From Chloroflexota bacterium (GTDB taxonomy: Bacteria; Chloroflexota; Anaerolineae; UBA4142): 32,043 nt of DNA. The notes beneath the pieces were generated by a model that was not told the DNA's origin, ran no database searches, and was given only the letters and a program-made list of their open reading frames with translations. Both the position numbers and the translations under genes were made by a program. This document shows, piece by piece, positions 1 to 7,504 of this stretch. Location: positions 1-32,043 of the forward strand of contig JACRPR010000045.1 of assembly GCA_016223105.1 (NCBI GenBank), written 5' to 3'. How positions within the stretch are numbered: the first letter of the stretch is position 1; every line of letters begins with the position of its first letter.

Positions 1-516
1 CCGCAACCGCCGGGACATCCGGTCGAATTTTTTGGCAAGATCGAACAATTGCCGGCGAGCGGCTTGGTCGGCGATTGGATCGTTACCGGGCGCACGGTTC
101 ATGTTAGCGCGCAAACGCGGATTCAGAATCCTGAAAAAGCCAAAGTCGGCGCGTTCGTGCACGTTAAAGGGATCGCGCTCGCCGATGGCACGGTGAACGC
201 GACGCACATCGAAGTTCGCAACGATGCGCCACCGCCGATTGTGCGCTACATCAAGTTCTACGGCATCATCCAAAGTTTGCCGGCATCGGGCTTGATCGGC
301 GATTGGACGATCAATGGGTTGACGGTTCACGTTACGAATACAACCGTGATTAATCAATCCCAGGGCGCGCCCGCAGTTGGCAAGCCGGTCGAAGTCAAAG
401 GCATTCTCAACACCGACGGCACGGTGAACGCGCTCAAGATCGAAATCAAGCGCGCACCCAGCACAACCAGCGCGCCGTTCGGCAAAGCCGGCGCAGTTTC
501 ACAATCGAGTCAATAA
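1..516 (+). CDS. Partial repeat protein, DUF5666-like (5' end outside window)
   Basis: The reading frame is open from base 1 to the TAA at 514-516, so the real start lies before the window. Two homologous units of about 75 residues are visible, each with a PASGLxGDWxxxGxTVHV core followed by a GxxVxVKGxxxxDGTVNAxxIE stretch. This is the look of DUF5666-type beta repeats, which occur in exported proteins of unknown function. The last 20 residues are Ser/Ala/Gly-rich and low in complexity. No catalytic motif is visible. A strong intrinsic terminator follows at 553-615. The family call is from pattern recognition; the function is unknown. Confidence 0.7.
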   Translation, partial: PQPPGHPVEFFGKIEQLPASGLVGDWIVTGRTVHVSAQTRIQNPEKAKVGAFVHVKGIALADGTVNATHIEVRNDAPPPIVRYIKFYGIIQSLPASGLIGDWTINGLTVHVTNTTVINQSQGAPAVGKPVEVKGILNTDGTVNALKIEIKRAPSTTSAPFGKAGAVSQSSQ

Positions 517-552
517 CGCCCAACCCGCGCCGATTAAATCGCGCATTGAGCA

Positions 553-615
553 AACGCGGGCAAGGCACGGAGATTTCACCTCCGCGCCCTTGCCCGCGTT
601 CATCTGTTTTTTTTG
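553..615 (+). terminator. Intrinsic terminator after the DUF5666-like gene
   Basis: A perfect 13-bp stem (553-565 with 588-600) encloses a second small stem (568-572 with 580-584). It is followed within 8 nt by a run of eight T at 608-615. This is a textbook Rho-independent terminator reading on the plus strand. Confidence 0.85.
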
Positions 616-633
616 CAAGCGTACAAATCCTTT

Positions 634-695
634 GTCACCCTGAGCGAAGCGAAGGGTCGCGCGCGCGCGCACTGCTTCGCTTCGCTCAGCATGAC
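634..695. repeat. Inverted repeat of the GAGCGAAGCGAAG family
   Basis: The arms at 634-654 and 674-695 are near-perfect reverse complements around the core TGAGCGAAGCGAAG, with a GC-alternating loop between them. A closely related element lies at 7434-7501 and looser relatives at 14392-14470 and 17940-17965. It sits between a terminator and the cyclase gene. It encodes nothing convincing, although it leaves open frames on both strands. Confidence 0.75.
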
Positions 696-729
696 ATGCT
701 GAACCGTCGCCTGTTTTTTTCGATCACCG

Positions 730-1866
730 ATGATCCAAACTTCCAAACGCGAAATCGAGCCGCGCATTCGCGGCACCCGCGCCGGGCATATCGCGCAAGA
801 GTTGTTTACCAACAGCGCGCATTTTCCGATCGCGATTATTTTTTTCGAACTCTTGCGCGAAGGCGCGCGCGAGTACATCACCAAACCGGATCTCTACGCG
901 TTGCTCATCGCCGCGACCGCGCAAGCGTACATCATCGGGCGCAGATATTTCGCCCAGCGCGCGCGCCCGATGTGGGGCAACCTGATCGCGCCGACGATTT
1001 ATACCTTGATCGAAGTCGCGTTTGAAGGCGTCGCGTTTTTTACCGCGCCGCATCACCTGGCATATTGGGGTTTTGCGTTACTGATTGACATCCTGCAAGA
1101 AATTCAATTGCACCTGCGCGGCGCGTTTCGCAACGCATTGATCCTGATTGAAAACCTGGCGCGCACGAGCATTTTGCTTTTGATGTATTGGCTGTACGAA
1201 GCACTCACACATCCCGAAAAAGCCGCGCCTGAAATTTTTTTTACGGACGACAGTCACGTTTTTCTGACACTCGCGATTGTTTTTACCGGCATCGTGATCG
1301 GAATCGCGAATGTGCTGACGCACACCTATCAAACGACTTTGCGCGAAACCGCCGAACAATTGCGCGTGTACTCGGAATGGGTCTTTGGACGCGCGCTGTT
1401 GAGCGCGGCAGTCAACGATCCGAACGTGCTAACGCTCAAGCCGCGCGAGCGCACGATTTTATTTATGGACATTCGCGGCTTTACGCGGTGGAGCGATCAA
1501 CAATCGCCGGAAAATGTGGTCGCGATGCTCAACCGGTATTTTGAAACCGCCGAGCAAGTGTGGTCGCGCGTTGCCGCGAGCAAAGTCAAATTGACTGCAG
1601 ACGAAGTGATGATCGTGTTCGCGACACCGGCGCAAGCCGCGACTGCCGCGCTCGAATTGCGCGCGGCAATCGCGACGATTCTTGCGCCGTTCGGATTGAA
1701 TGTCGGGATCGGCATTCACACCGGCTTGCTCGCGGAAGGATTGATCGGCAGTCGCACGTTGAAAGGTTACGATGTGATCGGCGATACGGTGAACATCGCG
1801 AAACGCATTTGCGATGTCGCGCGTGGCGGCGAGATTTTGTTATCGCGCGAAACTCGCCACAAATAA
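730..1866 (+). CDS. Membrane-anchored class III adenylate/guanylate cyclase
   Basis: The 378-residue protein has an N-terminal half with about five hydrophobic segments (roughly residues 30-42, 84-107, 111-125, 138-156, 178-198), then a class III cyclase domain from about residue 238. Visible catalytic features are the first metal Asp in FMDIRGFTRW (D247), the second metal Asp in KLTADEVM (D291, with the base-selecting Lys at 287), and GYDVIGDTVNIAKR carrying D348, N355 and R359. The Lys/Asp pair suggests ATP as substrate, giving cAMP in the cytoplasm. The usual GDE is ADE here. The C-terminus ends soon after the last core strand. It starts at ATG 730, just downstream of the inverted repeat at 634-695, and is 18 nt from the secreted protein gene that follows. 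Confidence 0.85.
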   Translation: MIQTSKREIEPRIRGTRAGHIAQELFTNSAHFPIAIIFFELLREGAREYITKPDLYALLIAATAQAYIIGRRYFAQRARPMWGNLIAPTIYTLIEVAFEGVAFFTAPHHLAYWGFALLIDILQEIQLHLRGAFRNALILIENLARTSILLLMYWLYEALTHPEKAAPEIFFTDDSHVFLTLAIVFTGIVIGIANVLTHTYQTTLRETAEQLRVYSEWVFGRALLSAAVNDPNVLTLKPRERTILFMDIRGFTRWSDQQSPENVVAMLNRYFETAEQVWSRVAASKVKLTADEVMIVFATPAQAATAALELRAAIATILAPFGLNVGIGIHTGLLAEGLIGSRTLKGYDVIGDTVNIAKRICDVARGGEILLSRETRHK

Positions 1867-1884
1867 ATTTACGTGAGGTTGAAA

Positions 1885-2535
1885 ATGTTTAAGCCCAGTT
1901 GGATTGCGCTTACGCTTGCGAGTGGTGTGTTGGGAATTGCTCTGATGGCATTGCAACTAACGTCCGCGCCATCCGCACGCGCGCAAGGTCCCGCGCCGAT
2001 TTATTTACCGCACATCGGCGTCAATTGTCCCAAGTTGTTGATCCAGGATCCGGGTTTTGAAGCCGGCACGCCGAACGCATCCTGGGCAGTTTCCAGCACG
2101 TTATCGTCCGCGATCATTGACTCGACCTCCACGATTCCATCGCCGAATCCGACGAACACCGGTTTGTGGAAAGCGTGGCTGGGTGGCAATGATTCTGTGT
2201 CCGAAAGCATTTGGCAAACGATCACCGTGCCGGCGAACACGACGAGTTTGCAAGTTTCGTTCTGGCGGCGCGTAACAACGCAAGAGCCGAATCCGCTCAT
2301 CAACGATTCGCTCGCGGTGTTGCTTCGCAACACGTCCGGCGTACCCCTGGAAGCCGCGCTGTACACCTTGTTCGATGGCGATGCTGGCTCGACCTGGGTG
2401 CAACACACCGTCAGCGCGATCGGGAATTATGCCGGGCAAACGATTCACCTCGCGTTTCTCGCGCAGACCGACACGACCGATGCCACGAATTTTTTCATTG
2501 ACGATGTGATGGTTTTTGCCGGGTGTGCGCCGTAA
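1885..2535 (+). CDS. Secreted protein with a jelly-roll-like domain, function unknown
   Basis: ATG 1885 is preferred over GTG 1873 because a GAGG ribosome site lies 7 nt upstream of it. The 216-residue product starts with a Sec signal peptide: a positive N-terminus, a hydrophobic stretch over residues 7-25, then an Ala-rich cleavage region ending near ARAQG. The mature part has a DPGFEAGTP...W opening, many Thr/Ser, alternating beta-like strands and a final FFIDDVMVF strand, all as in carbohydrate-binding or discoidin-like jelly rolls of exported proteins. Two Cys remain in the mature part, one near the start and one at the very end. It follows the cyclase closely and may share its transcript. 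Confidence 0.65.
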   Translation: MFKPSWIALTLASGVLGIALMALQLTSAPSARAQGPAPIYLPHIGVNCPKLLIQDPGFEAGTPNASWAVSSTLSSAIIDSTSTIPSPNPTNTGLWKAWLGGNDSVSESIWQTITVPANTTSLQVSFWRRVTTQEPNPLINDSLAVLLRNTSGVPLEAALYTLFDGDAGSTWVQHTVSAIGNYAGQTIHLAFLAQTDTTDATNFFIDDVMVFAGCAP

Positions 2536-2538
2536 GTC

Positions 2539-2560
2539 GGACAAATTTCCAAATTTGTCC
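2539..2560. repeat. Short palindrome, CAAATTT..AAATTTG family
   Basis: Arms of 10 bp (2539-2548, 2551-2560) around CC form a perfect palindrome. Relatives with the same CAAATTT/AAATTTG core lie at 6259-6285, 10337-10354 and 24749-24776. Here it lies immediately after a stop codon. Confidence 0.7.
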
Positions 2561-2568
2561 AACAAATC

Positions 2569-2600
2569 AAACGGGCGAGGAAAAAATTCCTCGCCCGTTT
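2569..2600. terminator. Bidirectional terminator between the secreted protein gene and rpsI
   Basis: A 13-bp stem (2569-2581 with 2588-2600) has a short A-rich loop. T-rich sequence follows on the plus side and, read from the minus strand, the stem is preceded and followed by A/T-rich bases. It lies between two convergent genes, the plus-strand secreted protein and the minus-strand rpsI, and so marks the end of the ribosomal superoperon. Confidence 0.8.
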
Positions 2601-2653
2601 TCGTTTCCACAATTCGCGCCATCCCGGAATTTGGAGCAAATCCAAATTCGCGT

Positions 2654-3046
2654 TTAGCGTTTGGTGTATTGCTTCGCCTTGCGCGCGCGTTTCAAACCTG
2701 GTTTCTTGCGTTCCTTTTCGCGCGCATCGCGCGTCAGCAACCCGGCTTTACGCAAAACGCCTTTGAAGCCGGCATCCGCCGCGAGGAGCGCGCGCGCCAC
2801 GCCCAATGAAACCGCATCGGCTTGCCCGGCAACGCCGCCGCCTTTGACCAGAACGGACACCGCAAAGCGCGCTTCGTTTTCCGTCGCGCGCAAGGGCGCG
2901 CCGACGAGCGCGACAAAATTTTCCGGGAAATACTTGTCCATCGGTTTTTCGTTGACTGTGAATGTGCCGCTTCCCGCGAACAAACGCACGCGCGCGACTG
3001 CGGATTTGCGCCGCCCCACACCTTCATAATATTTGCCGGTTGTCAT
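2654..3046 (-). CDS. rpsI: 30S ribosomal protein S9
   Basis: The 130-residue protein has the usual S9 length. It opens with YYEGVGRRKSAVARV and ends in the basic GLKRARKAKQYTKR tail whose last Arg/Lys reaches the P-site tRNA in known ribosomes. It is the last gene of the superoperon, 3 nt after rplM, which is the standard rplM-rpsI pair. It begins at ATG 3046 with a purine-rich site upstream, and the bidirectional terminator at 2569-2600 lies after it. Confidence 0.97.
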   Translation of the reverse strand: MTTGKYYEGVGRRKSAVARVRLFAGSGTFTVNEKPMDKYFPENFVALVGAPLRATENEARFAVSVLVKGGGVAGQADAVSLGVARALLAADAGFKGVLRKAGLLTRDAREKERKKPGLKRARKAKQYTKR

Positions 3047-3049
3047 TTG

Positions 3050-3478
3050 CTAAACCTCCAACGTTTTCGGCTTGTGCGCCAAGTGCGGATGCGTTGCGCC
3101 CGCATACACTTTGAGTTTTTTAAAGATCACGCGACCGAGCCGACCTTTCGGCAACATACCCCACACCGCGGCTTTGAGCACACGATCGGGATGCCGTTTC
3201 AATTGATCGCTCAAAACGGTTTTCTTCATTCCGCCCGGGTAACCCGAGTGATGATAATAAAATTTCTCGACCAGCTTTTTGCCGGTAACGCGCACCTTGC
3301 CCGCGTTCAACACAACGACGAAATCTCCGCAATCGAGATGCGGCGTGTAAATCGTTTTGTGTTTGCCTTTGAGAATTTTTGCAATGCCCGAGGCAAGCCG
3401 ACCGAGCGTTTTGCCCTCGGCACTGACGACGTACCATTCCCGCTTGATATCAGCGGGCTTGGTGTTGAATGTTTTCAT
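3050..3478 (-). CDS. rplM: 50S ribosomal protein L13
   Basis: The 142-residue product is a complete L13, with the N-terminal [18 protein letters not shown] segment, the HSGYPGG motif and the C-terminal [11 protein letters not shown] block. ATG 3478 is chosen because it matches the family start and has an AAGG site just upstream; a start at 3499 would add seven non-family residues. It is an early-assembling large-subunit protein, directly upstream of rpsI. Confidence 0.96.
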   Translation of the reverse strand: MKTFNTKPADIKREWYVVSAEGKTLGRLASGIAKILKGKHKTIYTPHLDCGDFVVVLNAGKVRVTGKKLVEKFYYHHSGYPGGMKKTVLSDQLKRHPDRVLKAAVWGMLPKGRLGRVIFKKLKVYAGATHPHLAHKPKTLEV

Positions 3479-3517
3479 CCTTCGCTCCAACGCCCACAAG
3501 GGGCTAGACTACAATTA

Positions 3518-4258
3518 TCAATCATACCGGACTGCGACCAAACACAATCCGTGAGGTGGAACGGTTTGACCCGCGCGACGTTGTTTTTCTAACACCGCGC
3601 GAAATTCCGCGCGGCTCAACGCGCCCTTGCCAACCAGGATCAGCGTGCCGACGATGCGGCGCACCATTCGATACAGAAACGCGTTCGCTTTTAGTTCGAT
3701 GTGGATCAATGCGCCATCGCGTTTGACTTCCGCGCGCAACATTTTGCGAACCGCGCTATGCGTATCGCCGCGTGGCGGCGTGCCGAACGCGCCGAAATCT
3801 TTTTCGCCGTTCAACTCCTGCGCCGCGTCATTCATCGCGCTGGCATCGAGCGGCTCCGCGATCAACAGTGCGTACCGTTGCGCGAGCGGTGATCGAATCG
3901 CCGCGTTCAAAATCGTGTACCGATACACGCGACTGGTCGCGCGATACCGCGCGGAAAAATCGGCGGCGACCTGGTTCAGGGATCGAATCGCGATATCGTT
4001 TGGTAAAACTGCGTTGAGCGCGCGTTGCAAAATTTCGAGCGGACGATCCCACGTTGTATCGAAATGCGCGCCCTGCCCGATTGCGTGAACGCCGGTGTCC
4101 GTGCGCCCTGCGCCGATCACGCGAATTTTCGCGCCGGTGATCTTGTGTAGCGCGCGTTCGAGTTCGCCTTGCACGGTGCGCCCGCGTCTTTGAATCTGGA
4201 AACCGGCGAACTCGGTTCCGTCATATTCAACAATTGCGAGAACGCGGTATATGTTCAT
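3518..4258 (-). CDS. truA: tRNA pseudouridine(38-40) synthase TruA
   Basis: The 246-residue protein converts uridines 38-40 in the tRNA anticodon arm to pseudouridine. The catalytic motif GAGRTDTGVHA places the nucleophilic Asp at residue 54. The N-terminal YDGTEFAGFQIQ and the C-terminal FLYRMVRRIVGTL motifs are typical of the family, and the length is normal. Its position between rplQ and rplM is common in Firmicutes and Chloroflexota. It is separated from rplQ by a hairpin repeat (4259-4338). Confidence 0.95.
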   Translation of the reverse strand: MNIYRVLAIVEYDGTEFAGFQIQRRGRTVQGELERALHKITGAKIRVIGAGRTDTGVHAIGQGAHFDTTWDRPLEILQRALNAVLPNDIAIRSLNQVAADFSARYRATSRVYRYTILNAAIRSPLAQRYALLIAEPLDASAMNDAAQELNGEKDFGAFGTPPRGDTHSAVRKMLRAEVKRDGALIHIELKANAFLYRMVRRIVGTLILVGKGALSRAEFRAVLEKQRRAGQTVPPHGLCLVAVRYD

Positions 4259-4338
4259 TGTTGGATAGTTGGATAGTTGAATAGTGCGTTAGTTGGATCA
4301 GCACTATCAAACTATCCAACTATTCAACGATGCAACTA
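4259..4338. repeat. Intergenic inverted repeat, family A (TTAGTTGGATAG units)
   Basis: The left arm consists of repeated AGTTGGATAGTT-like units and the right arm of their complement (AACTATCCAACTA...), around a short loop near 4297-4302. The whole truA-rplQ spacer is filled by it. Related copies fill the spacers at 18290-18388, 19019-19130, 19801-19926, 24217-24305 and 25264-25347. Confidence 0.75.
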
Positions 4339-4339
4339 A

Positions 4340-4702
4340 CTACGCTTCGCGATCAACCAATTCCATAATCACCACCGGCGCGGCATCGCCGAGACGCGGA
4401 CCCACTTTGTAGAGTCGCGTGTATCCGCCGGGACGTTCCTTGTAACGCGGACCGAGTGTCTTGAACAATTTTTCGGTAACGTCTTTATCCAGAATCGTGC
4501 GCGAGGCGAGGCGGCGTTGATGCGCGCCATCGTTTTTCGCGAGCGTGATCAATTTTTCCGCGTCGCCGCGCACGGCTTTGGCTTTCGCTTCAGTCGTTTC
4601 GATCCGCTCGTGGCGAAAAAATTCGGTAATTAATGAGCGGAACAACGCCTTGCGCTGGCTCGTGCTCCGACCCAGTTGGCGTCCTACTACTCGATGACGC
4701 AT
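4340..4702 (-). CDS. rplQ: 50S ribosomal protein L17
   Basis: The 120-residue protein has the L17 signature MRHRVVGRQLGRSTSQRKAL, then the SLITEFFRHERIETTEAKAK helix and a C-terminal GGYTRLYKVGPRLGDAAPVV segment. It is of normal length and complete. It starts 2 nt downstream of the rpoA stop, the usual alpha-operon order. Confidence 0.97.
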   Translation of the reverse strand: MRHRVVGRQLGRSTSQRKALFRSLITEFFRHERIETTEAKAKAVRGDAEKLITLAKNDGAHQRRLASRTILDKDVTEKLFKTLGPRYKERPGGYTRLYKVGPRLGDAAPVVIMELVDREA

Positions 4703-4704
4703 GT

Positions 4705-5595
4705 CTAATCTCCCTCACTCGAATCGGAGCCGGAGCCCTGCCCGGACTCGTCGCCCTCTTCGCCGGCGGCAAGCATATCCGATGCGGGCTGAATCGCTTC
4801 CAGATACCCTTTGACCTGCAAACGCTCCACCAATTCGTCCAATGATTTCTGTCCAAAGTTGCGGATGGCAAGAATTTCGTCTTTGCCTTTTTTCATCCGC
4901 TCCAACACTTCGCCGACTTTGGTGATGCCGGCGCGTTTCAAACAGTTGTACGCGCGCACCGACAATTCCAGGTCTTCGATGGGCATATCGTACACGCGAC
5001 TGGGAATTTCGGATTCGGGCGCGGCTTCGATTTCCGGTTCTGCGCCAAACCCGGCGACGAGATTGAACAAGCGCAGTAAATTGCGCGCGGCTTCGCTCAA
5101 CGCTTCGCGCGGCGTGATCGATCCGTCGGTCGAAACTTCCATCACCAGGTTATCGTAATTCGTCATTTGACCGACGCGCGCCGGCTCGACGCGAAAATTT
5201 GCCTTTTTCACCGGGCTAAAGGTCGCATCAATCGGAATTTCATCAATCGGCAATTTGCCGCGTCCTTCCGCCGGCGAATAACCCTTGCCGCGCGAGACGA
5301 CCAGGTCAAGATCAATCGAGGCATCGTCCGAATCGAGCGTGAGCAAATGCACATCGGAATTGATCAGCTCGACGTGCGCGGGCAACGCGATATCGCCCGC
5401 GGTCACTGAACCGCGCCCGCGCGCTTCGAGATGCAACCGCGCGGCTTGTTCGGCGTCGTGCATTTTGAAACGCAATTGTTTGACGTTCAAAATCAATTGC
5501 ATCATATCTTCTTTGGCGTGCGGGATCGGCGTGAATTCATGATGCACGTCTTCTACCTTGATCGAAGTAACCGCCGCGCCTTGAAGTGCCGACAT
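4705..5595 (-). CDS. rpoA: RNA polymerase alpha subunit, N-terminally truncated
   Basis: The 296 residues align with RpoA from the segment just after the LLSSLPG motif onward. The rest of the N-terminal domain, the linker and the C-terminal domain (about residues 205-285, containing ELSVRAYNCLKRAGI and the helix-hairpin-helix region NFGQKSLDEL) are present, followed by an acidic tail. About 45 residues expected at the start are missing, including the near-invariant GTTLGNALRR dimerisation block that the family carries. The apparent start ATG 5595 lies 12 nt after the rpsD stop with no good ribosome site, and probably corresponds to an internal Met. This fits a deletion or misjoin rather than a natural short form. 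The missing part holds the dimer interface needed to bind beta and beta-prime. Confidence 0.9.
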   Translation of the reverse strand: MSALQGAAVTSIKVEDVHHEFTPIPHAKEDMMQLILNVKQLRFKMHDAEQAARLHLEARGRGSVTAGDIALPAHVELINSDVHLLTLDSDDASIDLDLVVSRGKGYSPAEGRGKLPIDEIPIDATFSPVKKANFRVEPARVGQMTNYDNLVMEVSTDGSITPREALSEAARNLLRLFNLVAGFGAEPEIEAAPESEIPSRVYDMPIEDLELSVRAYNCLKRAGITKVGEVLERMKKGKDEILAIRNFGQKSLDELVERLQVKGYLEAIQPASDMLAAGEEGDESGQGSGSDSSEGD

Positions 5596-5607
5596 CCAAA
5601 CCCCAAA

Positions 5608-6243
5608 CTATCGGCTATAGTACTCGACGATCAGTTGTTCTTTGAGCGGCGTGTCAATTTGTTGGCGCGATGGCAGGTTCATTACCGAGCCCGCCAGATT
5701 CTGCGCGTCGAGGGACAACCATTCGGTGATCGAGCGGCGCGCGAGTTCTTTGCCGAGCGATTGAAAGTAAGTGCTTTTGCGCGCGTCTTCCGTAACCGTC
5801 ACCGCGTCGCCGGCTTTGAGCAGGACGGATGGCACCGTCATTTTTTTGCCGTTCACCAAAAAGTGTCCGTGCATCACGAGTTGGCGCGCTTGACGCCGAC
5901 TCACCGCAAAGCCGAGCCGGTAGACGACATTGTCGAGGCGGCTTTCGAGCGCCTGCAACAACGCGACGCCGGTCACACCGGTCGTTTTGGTCGCATCCGC
6001 GAAATAGCGGCGGAATTGACGTTCCATCACGCCATAGATGCGACGCGCTTTTTGTTTTTCGCGCAGTTGGGTCGCGTAATCGCTCGCCTTGCGGCGCATC
6101 CCGCCGGTCGGTCCGTGTTGACCGGGTGCGTACGCGCGTTTTTCAATCGCGCATTTGGGCGTATAGCACCGATTGCCTTTGAGATAAAGTTTACTGCCTT
6201 CGCGGCGGCAGAGAACGCAAACAGATCCAATATATCGAGACAT
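5608..6243 (-). CDS. rpsD: 30S ribosomal protein S4, zinc-ribbon form
   Basis: The 211-residue protein binds 16S rRNA early in small-subunit assembly. The N-terminal zinc ribbon is intact (C9, C12, C26, C31). The RLDNVVYRLGFAVSRRQARQLV S4 RNA-binding domain sits in the middle and the C-terminus ends in IVEYYSR as usual. ATG 6243 matches the family start MSRYIG and has a GAGG site upstream. The zinc-retaining form fits Chloroflexota. Confidence 0.97.
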   Translation of the reverse strand: MSRYIGSVCVLCRREGSKLYLKGNRCYTPKCAIEKRAYAPGQHGPTGGMRRKASDYATQLREKQKARRIYGVMERQFRRYFADATKTTGVTGVALLQALESRLDNVVYRLGFAVSRRQARQLVMHGHFLVNGKKMTVPSVLLKAGDAVTVTEDARKSTYFQSLGKELARRSITEWLSLDAQNLAGSVMNLPSRQQIDTPLKEQLIVEYYSR

Positions 6244-6258
6244 ACAATCCTCTTTAAC

Positions 6259-6285
6259 GTAGGGCAAATTTATAAATTTGCCTAC
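6259..6285. repeat. Short palindrome, CAAATTT..AAATTTG family, overlapping the rpsK stop
   Basis: The arms at 6259-6272 and 6273-6285 are complementary apart from one bulged base and carry the CAAATTTA/TAAATTTG core. The palindrome overlaps the rpsK stop codon (6282-6284) and lies just before rpsD. Confidence 0.65.
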
Positions 6286-6716
6286 ACGCGACGTTTCTTG
6301 GGCGGACGACAACCGTTGTGCGGAATCGGCGTCTTGTCGGTGATCGAACGAACGCGAATACCGGATTGCTGAAGCGCGCGAATCGCGGCTTCGCGACCGG
6401 GTCCCGGTCCCTCGACTTGCACTTCGACTTCGCGCATGCCGGCATCCATCGCGACGCGCGCGGTATTTTGCGCGGCGATCTGCGCGGCGTACGGCGTGCT
6501 TTTGCGCGAGCCCTTGAAGCCGCTCGAGCCGGCACTGCCCCACGCGACCGCGTTGCCTTGCGGATCGGTGAAGGTAACAATCGTGTTGTTGAACGATGCG
6601 TGAATGCACACGCGACCGAACGGAACCGATCGGCGTTCGCGTTTTCCGCCGCGTCGCGCAACCGGACGTTTGCCGGCTGGAGCGGGCGCGCTTGTGGTTG
6701 TCTTTTCTTCCGCCAT
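6282..6716 (-). CDS. rpsK: 30S ribosomal protein S11
   Basis: The 144-residue S11 contains [40 protein letters not shown] and the C-terminal [18 protein letters not shown] block, all intact. ATG 6716 is chosen: reading further upstream would translate the intergenic repeat. The first 30 residues are a Thr/Pro/Ala/Arg-rich leader, somewhat longer than in E. coli but usual in this phylum. It forms part of the platform of the small subunit. Confidence 0.97.
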   Translation of the reverse strand: MAEEKTTTSAPAPAGKRPVARRGGKRERRSVPFGRVCIHASFNNTIVTFTDPQGNAVAWGSAGSSGFKGSRKSTPYAAQIAAQNTARVAMDAGMREVEVQVEGPGPGREAAIRALQQSGIRVRSITDKTPIPHNGCRPPKKRRV

Positions 6717-6721
6717 ATTTC

Positions 6722-6805
6722 TCCTTGGCTGGAAGTTGGAAGTTGGAGGTTGGGGATTAGACAAAGCGTCCAACATCCAATTTCCAATTTCCAACATCCA
6801 AAATC
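6722..6805. repeat. Intergenic inverted repeat, family B (TTGGAAGTTGG units)
   Basis: The left arm is built of TTGGAAGTTGGAGGTTGG-like units and the right arm of CCAACATCCAATTTCC-like complements. It occupies the whole rpsK-rpsM spacer. Related copies occur at 7200-7290, 8938-9028, 17107-17200, 21571-21655 and 23665-23735. Confidence 0.75.
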
Positions 6806-7189
6806 CTACTTCTTCGCTTTACTGCGCTTGCGCCCGGCAACGGTTTTCTTCACACCGCGTTTGGTGCGCGCGTTCGTGCGCGTGCGTTGACCATGCACCG
6901 GCAAATTCCGGCGATGGCGCAATCCGCGAAACGTTCCAATTTCTTGCATGCGTTTGATGTTCATCGCGATCTCGCGGCGCAAATCGCCTTCGACTTTATA
7001 ATCGCGATCAATGATCGTGCGAATCCGCGCGACTTCGGCTTCGGATAAATCCTTGATCCGGATGCCGGGCGCGATTTGCGCTTTGGTCATCACTTCATTC
7101 GCGCGCATCGGTCCCAGTCCAAAAATGTAGCGTAGAGCAATCTCGACGCGTTTTTGTCGCGGCAGGTCAACCCCAGCAATACGAGCCAT
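6806..7189 (-). CDS. rpsM: 30S ribosomal protein S13
   Basis: This is a complete 127-residue S13: [20 protein letters not shown] start, central helix-turn-helix [20 protein letters not shown], and a basic C-terminal tail that contacts A- and P-site tRNA. A GGAGG-type site precedes ATG 7189. It lies in the standard rpmJ-rpsM-rpsK-rpsD order. Confidence 0.97.
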   Translation of the reverse strand: MARIAGVDLPRQKRVEIALRYIFGLGPMRANEVMTKAQIAPGIRIKDLSEAEVARIRTIIDRDYKVEGDLRREIAMNIKRMQEIGTFRGLRHRRNLPVHGQRTRTNARTKRGVKKTVAGRKRSKAKK

Positions 7190-7199
7190 TATTCCTCCG

Positions 7200-7290
7200 A
7201 GATGGAGATTGGAGTTTGGAGATTAGAGATTGGAAATTGAACGATTCATCCAATATCCAATTTCCGCGCAAAGCGTCCAACATCCAATTT
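7200..7290. repeat. Intergenic inverted repeat, family B
   Basis: The left half has GGAGATTGGAGTTTGGAGATT-like units and the right half TCCAATATCCAATTTCC and CCAACATCCAATTTCCC. It fills the rpsM-rpmJ spacer. It is similar in unit but not in exact sequence to the copy at 6722-6805. Confidence 0.7.
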
Positions 7291-7297
7291 CCCAAAT

Positions 7298-7411
7298 CTA
7301 TCCCTGTTTCTGTTTGTGTTTCGGATTAGAGCAAATGATCCGCAAAATGCCGCGTCGTCGAATGATTTTGCATTTTTCGCAACGCACTCGGACCGATGGT
7401 TTCACTTTCAT
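7298..7411 (-). CDS. rpmJ: 50S ribosomal protein L36, zinc form
   Basis: A 37-residue frame from ATG 7411 to TAG 7298 encodes [14 protein letters not shown] as its start and ends in NPKHKQKQG. The zinc ligands C11, C14, C27 and H32 are all present, so this is the zinc-binding form. It is too short for routine gene finding but unambiguous. It sits upstream of rpsM as in most bacteria; the infA gene usually found before it is absent. Confidence 0.95.
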   Translation of the reverse strand: MKVKPSVRVRCEKCKIIRRRGILRIICSNPKHKQKQG

Positions 7412-7433
7412 GCCTGTCTCCCATTCCTCGACT

Positions 7434-7501
7434 GTCATTCTGAGCGAAGCGAAGAATCACCCGCTATTGCGCGCCAGACCCTTCGCTTCGCTCAAGGTGA
7501 C
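7434..7501. repeat. Inverted repeat of the GAGCGAAGCGAAG family in the map-rpmJ spacer
   Basis: The arms at 7434-7454 and 7481-7501 are complementary around TGAGCGAAGCGAAG, separated by about 26 nt. It fills almost the whole gap between map and rpmJ, the position where infA would be expected. It is closely related to the element at 634-695. Confidence 0.75.
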
Positions 7502-7504
7502 GTT

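Noticed and set aside
546-1025. Reading frames through the GAGCGAAG repeat and overlapping the cyclase
   Set aside because: They shadow the cyclase gene in another frame or translate the palindromic repeat; composition is Arg/His-rich as expected of shadows.
6717-6797. Longer N-termini for rpsK, adk, rpsS, tuf and rplO
   Set aside because: The added residues come from intergenic repeats or neighbouring genes, and a good ribosome site precedes the internal family start in each case.
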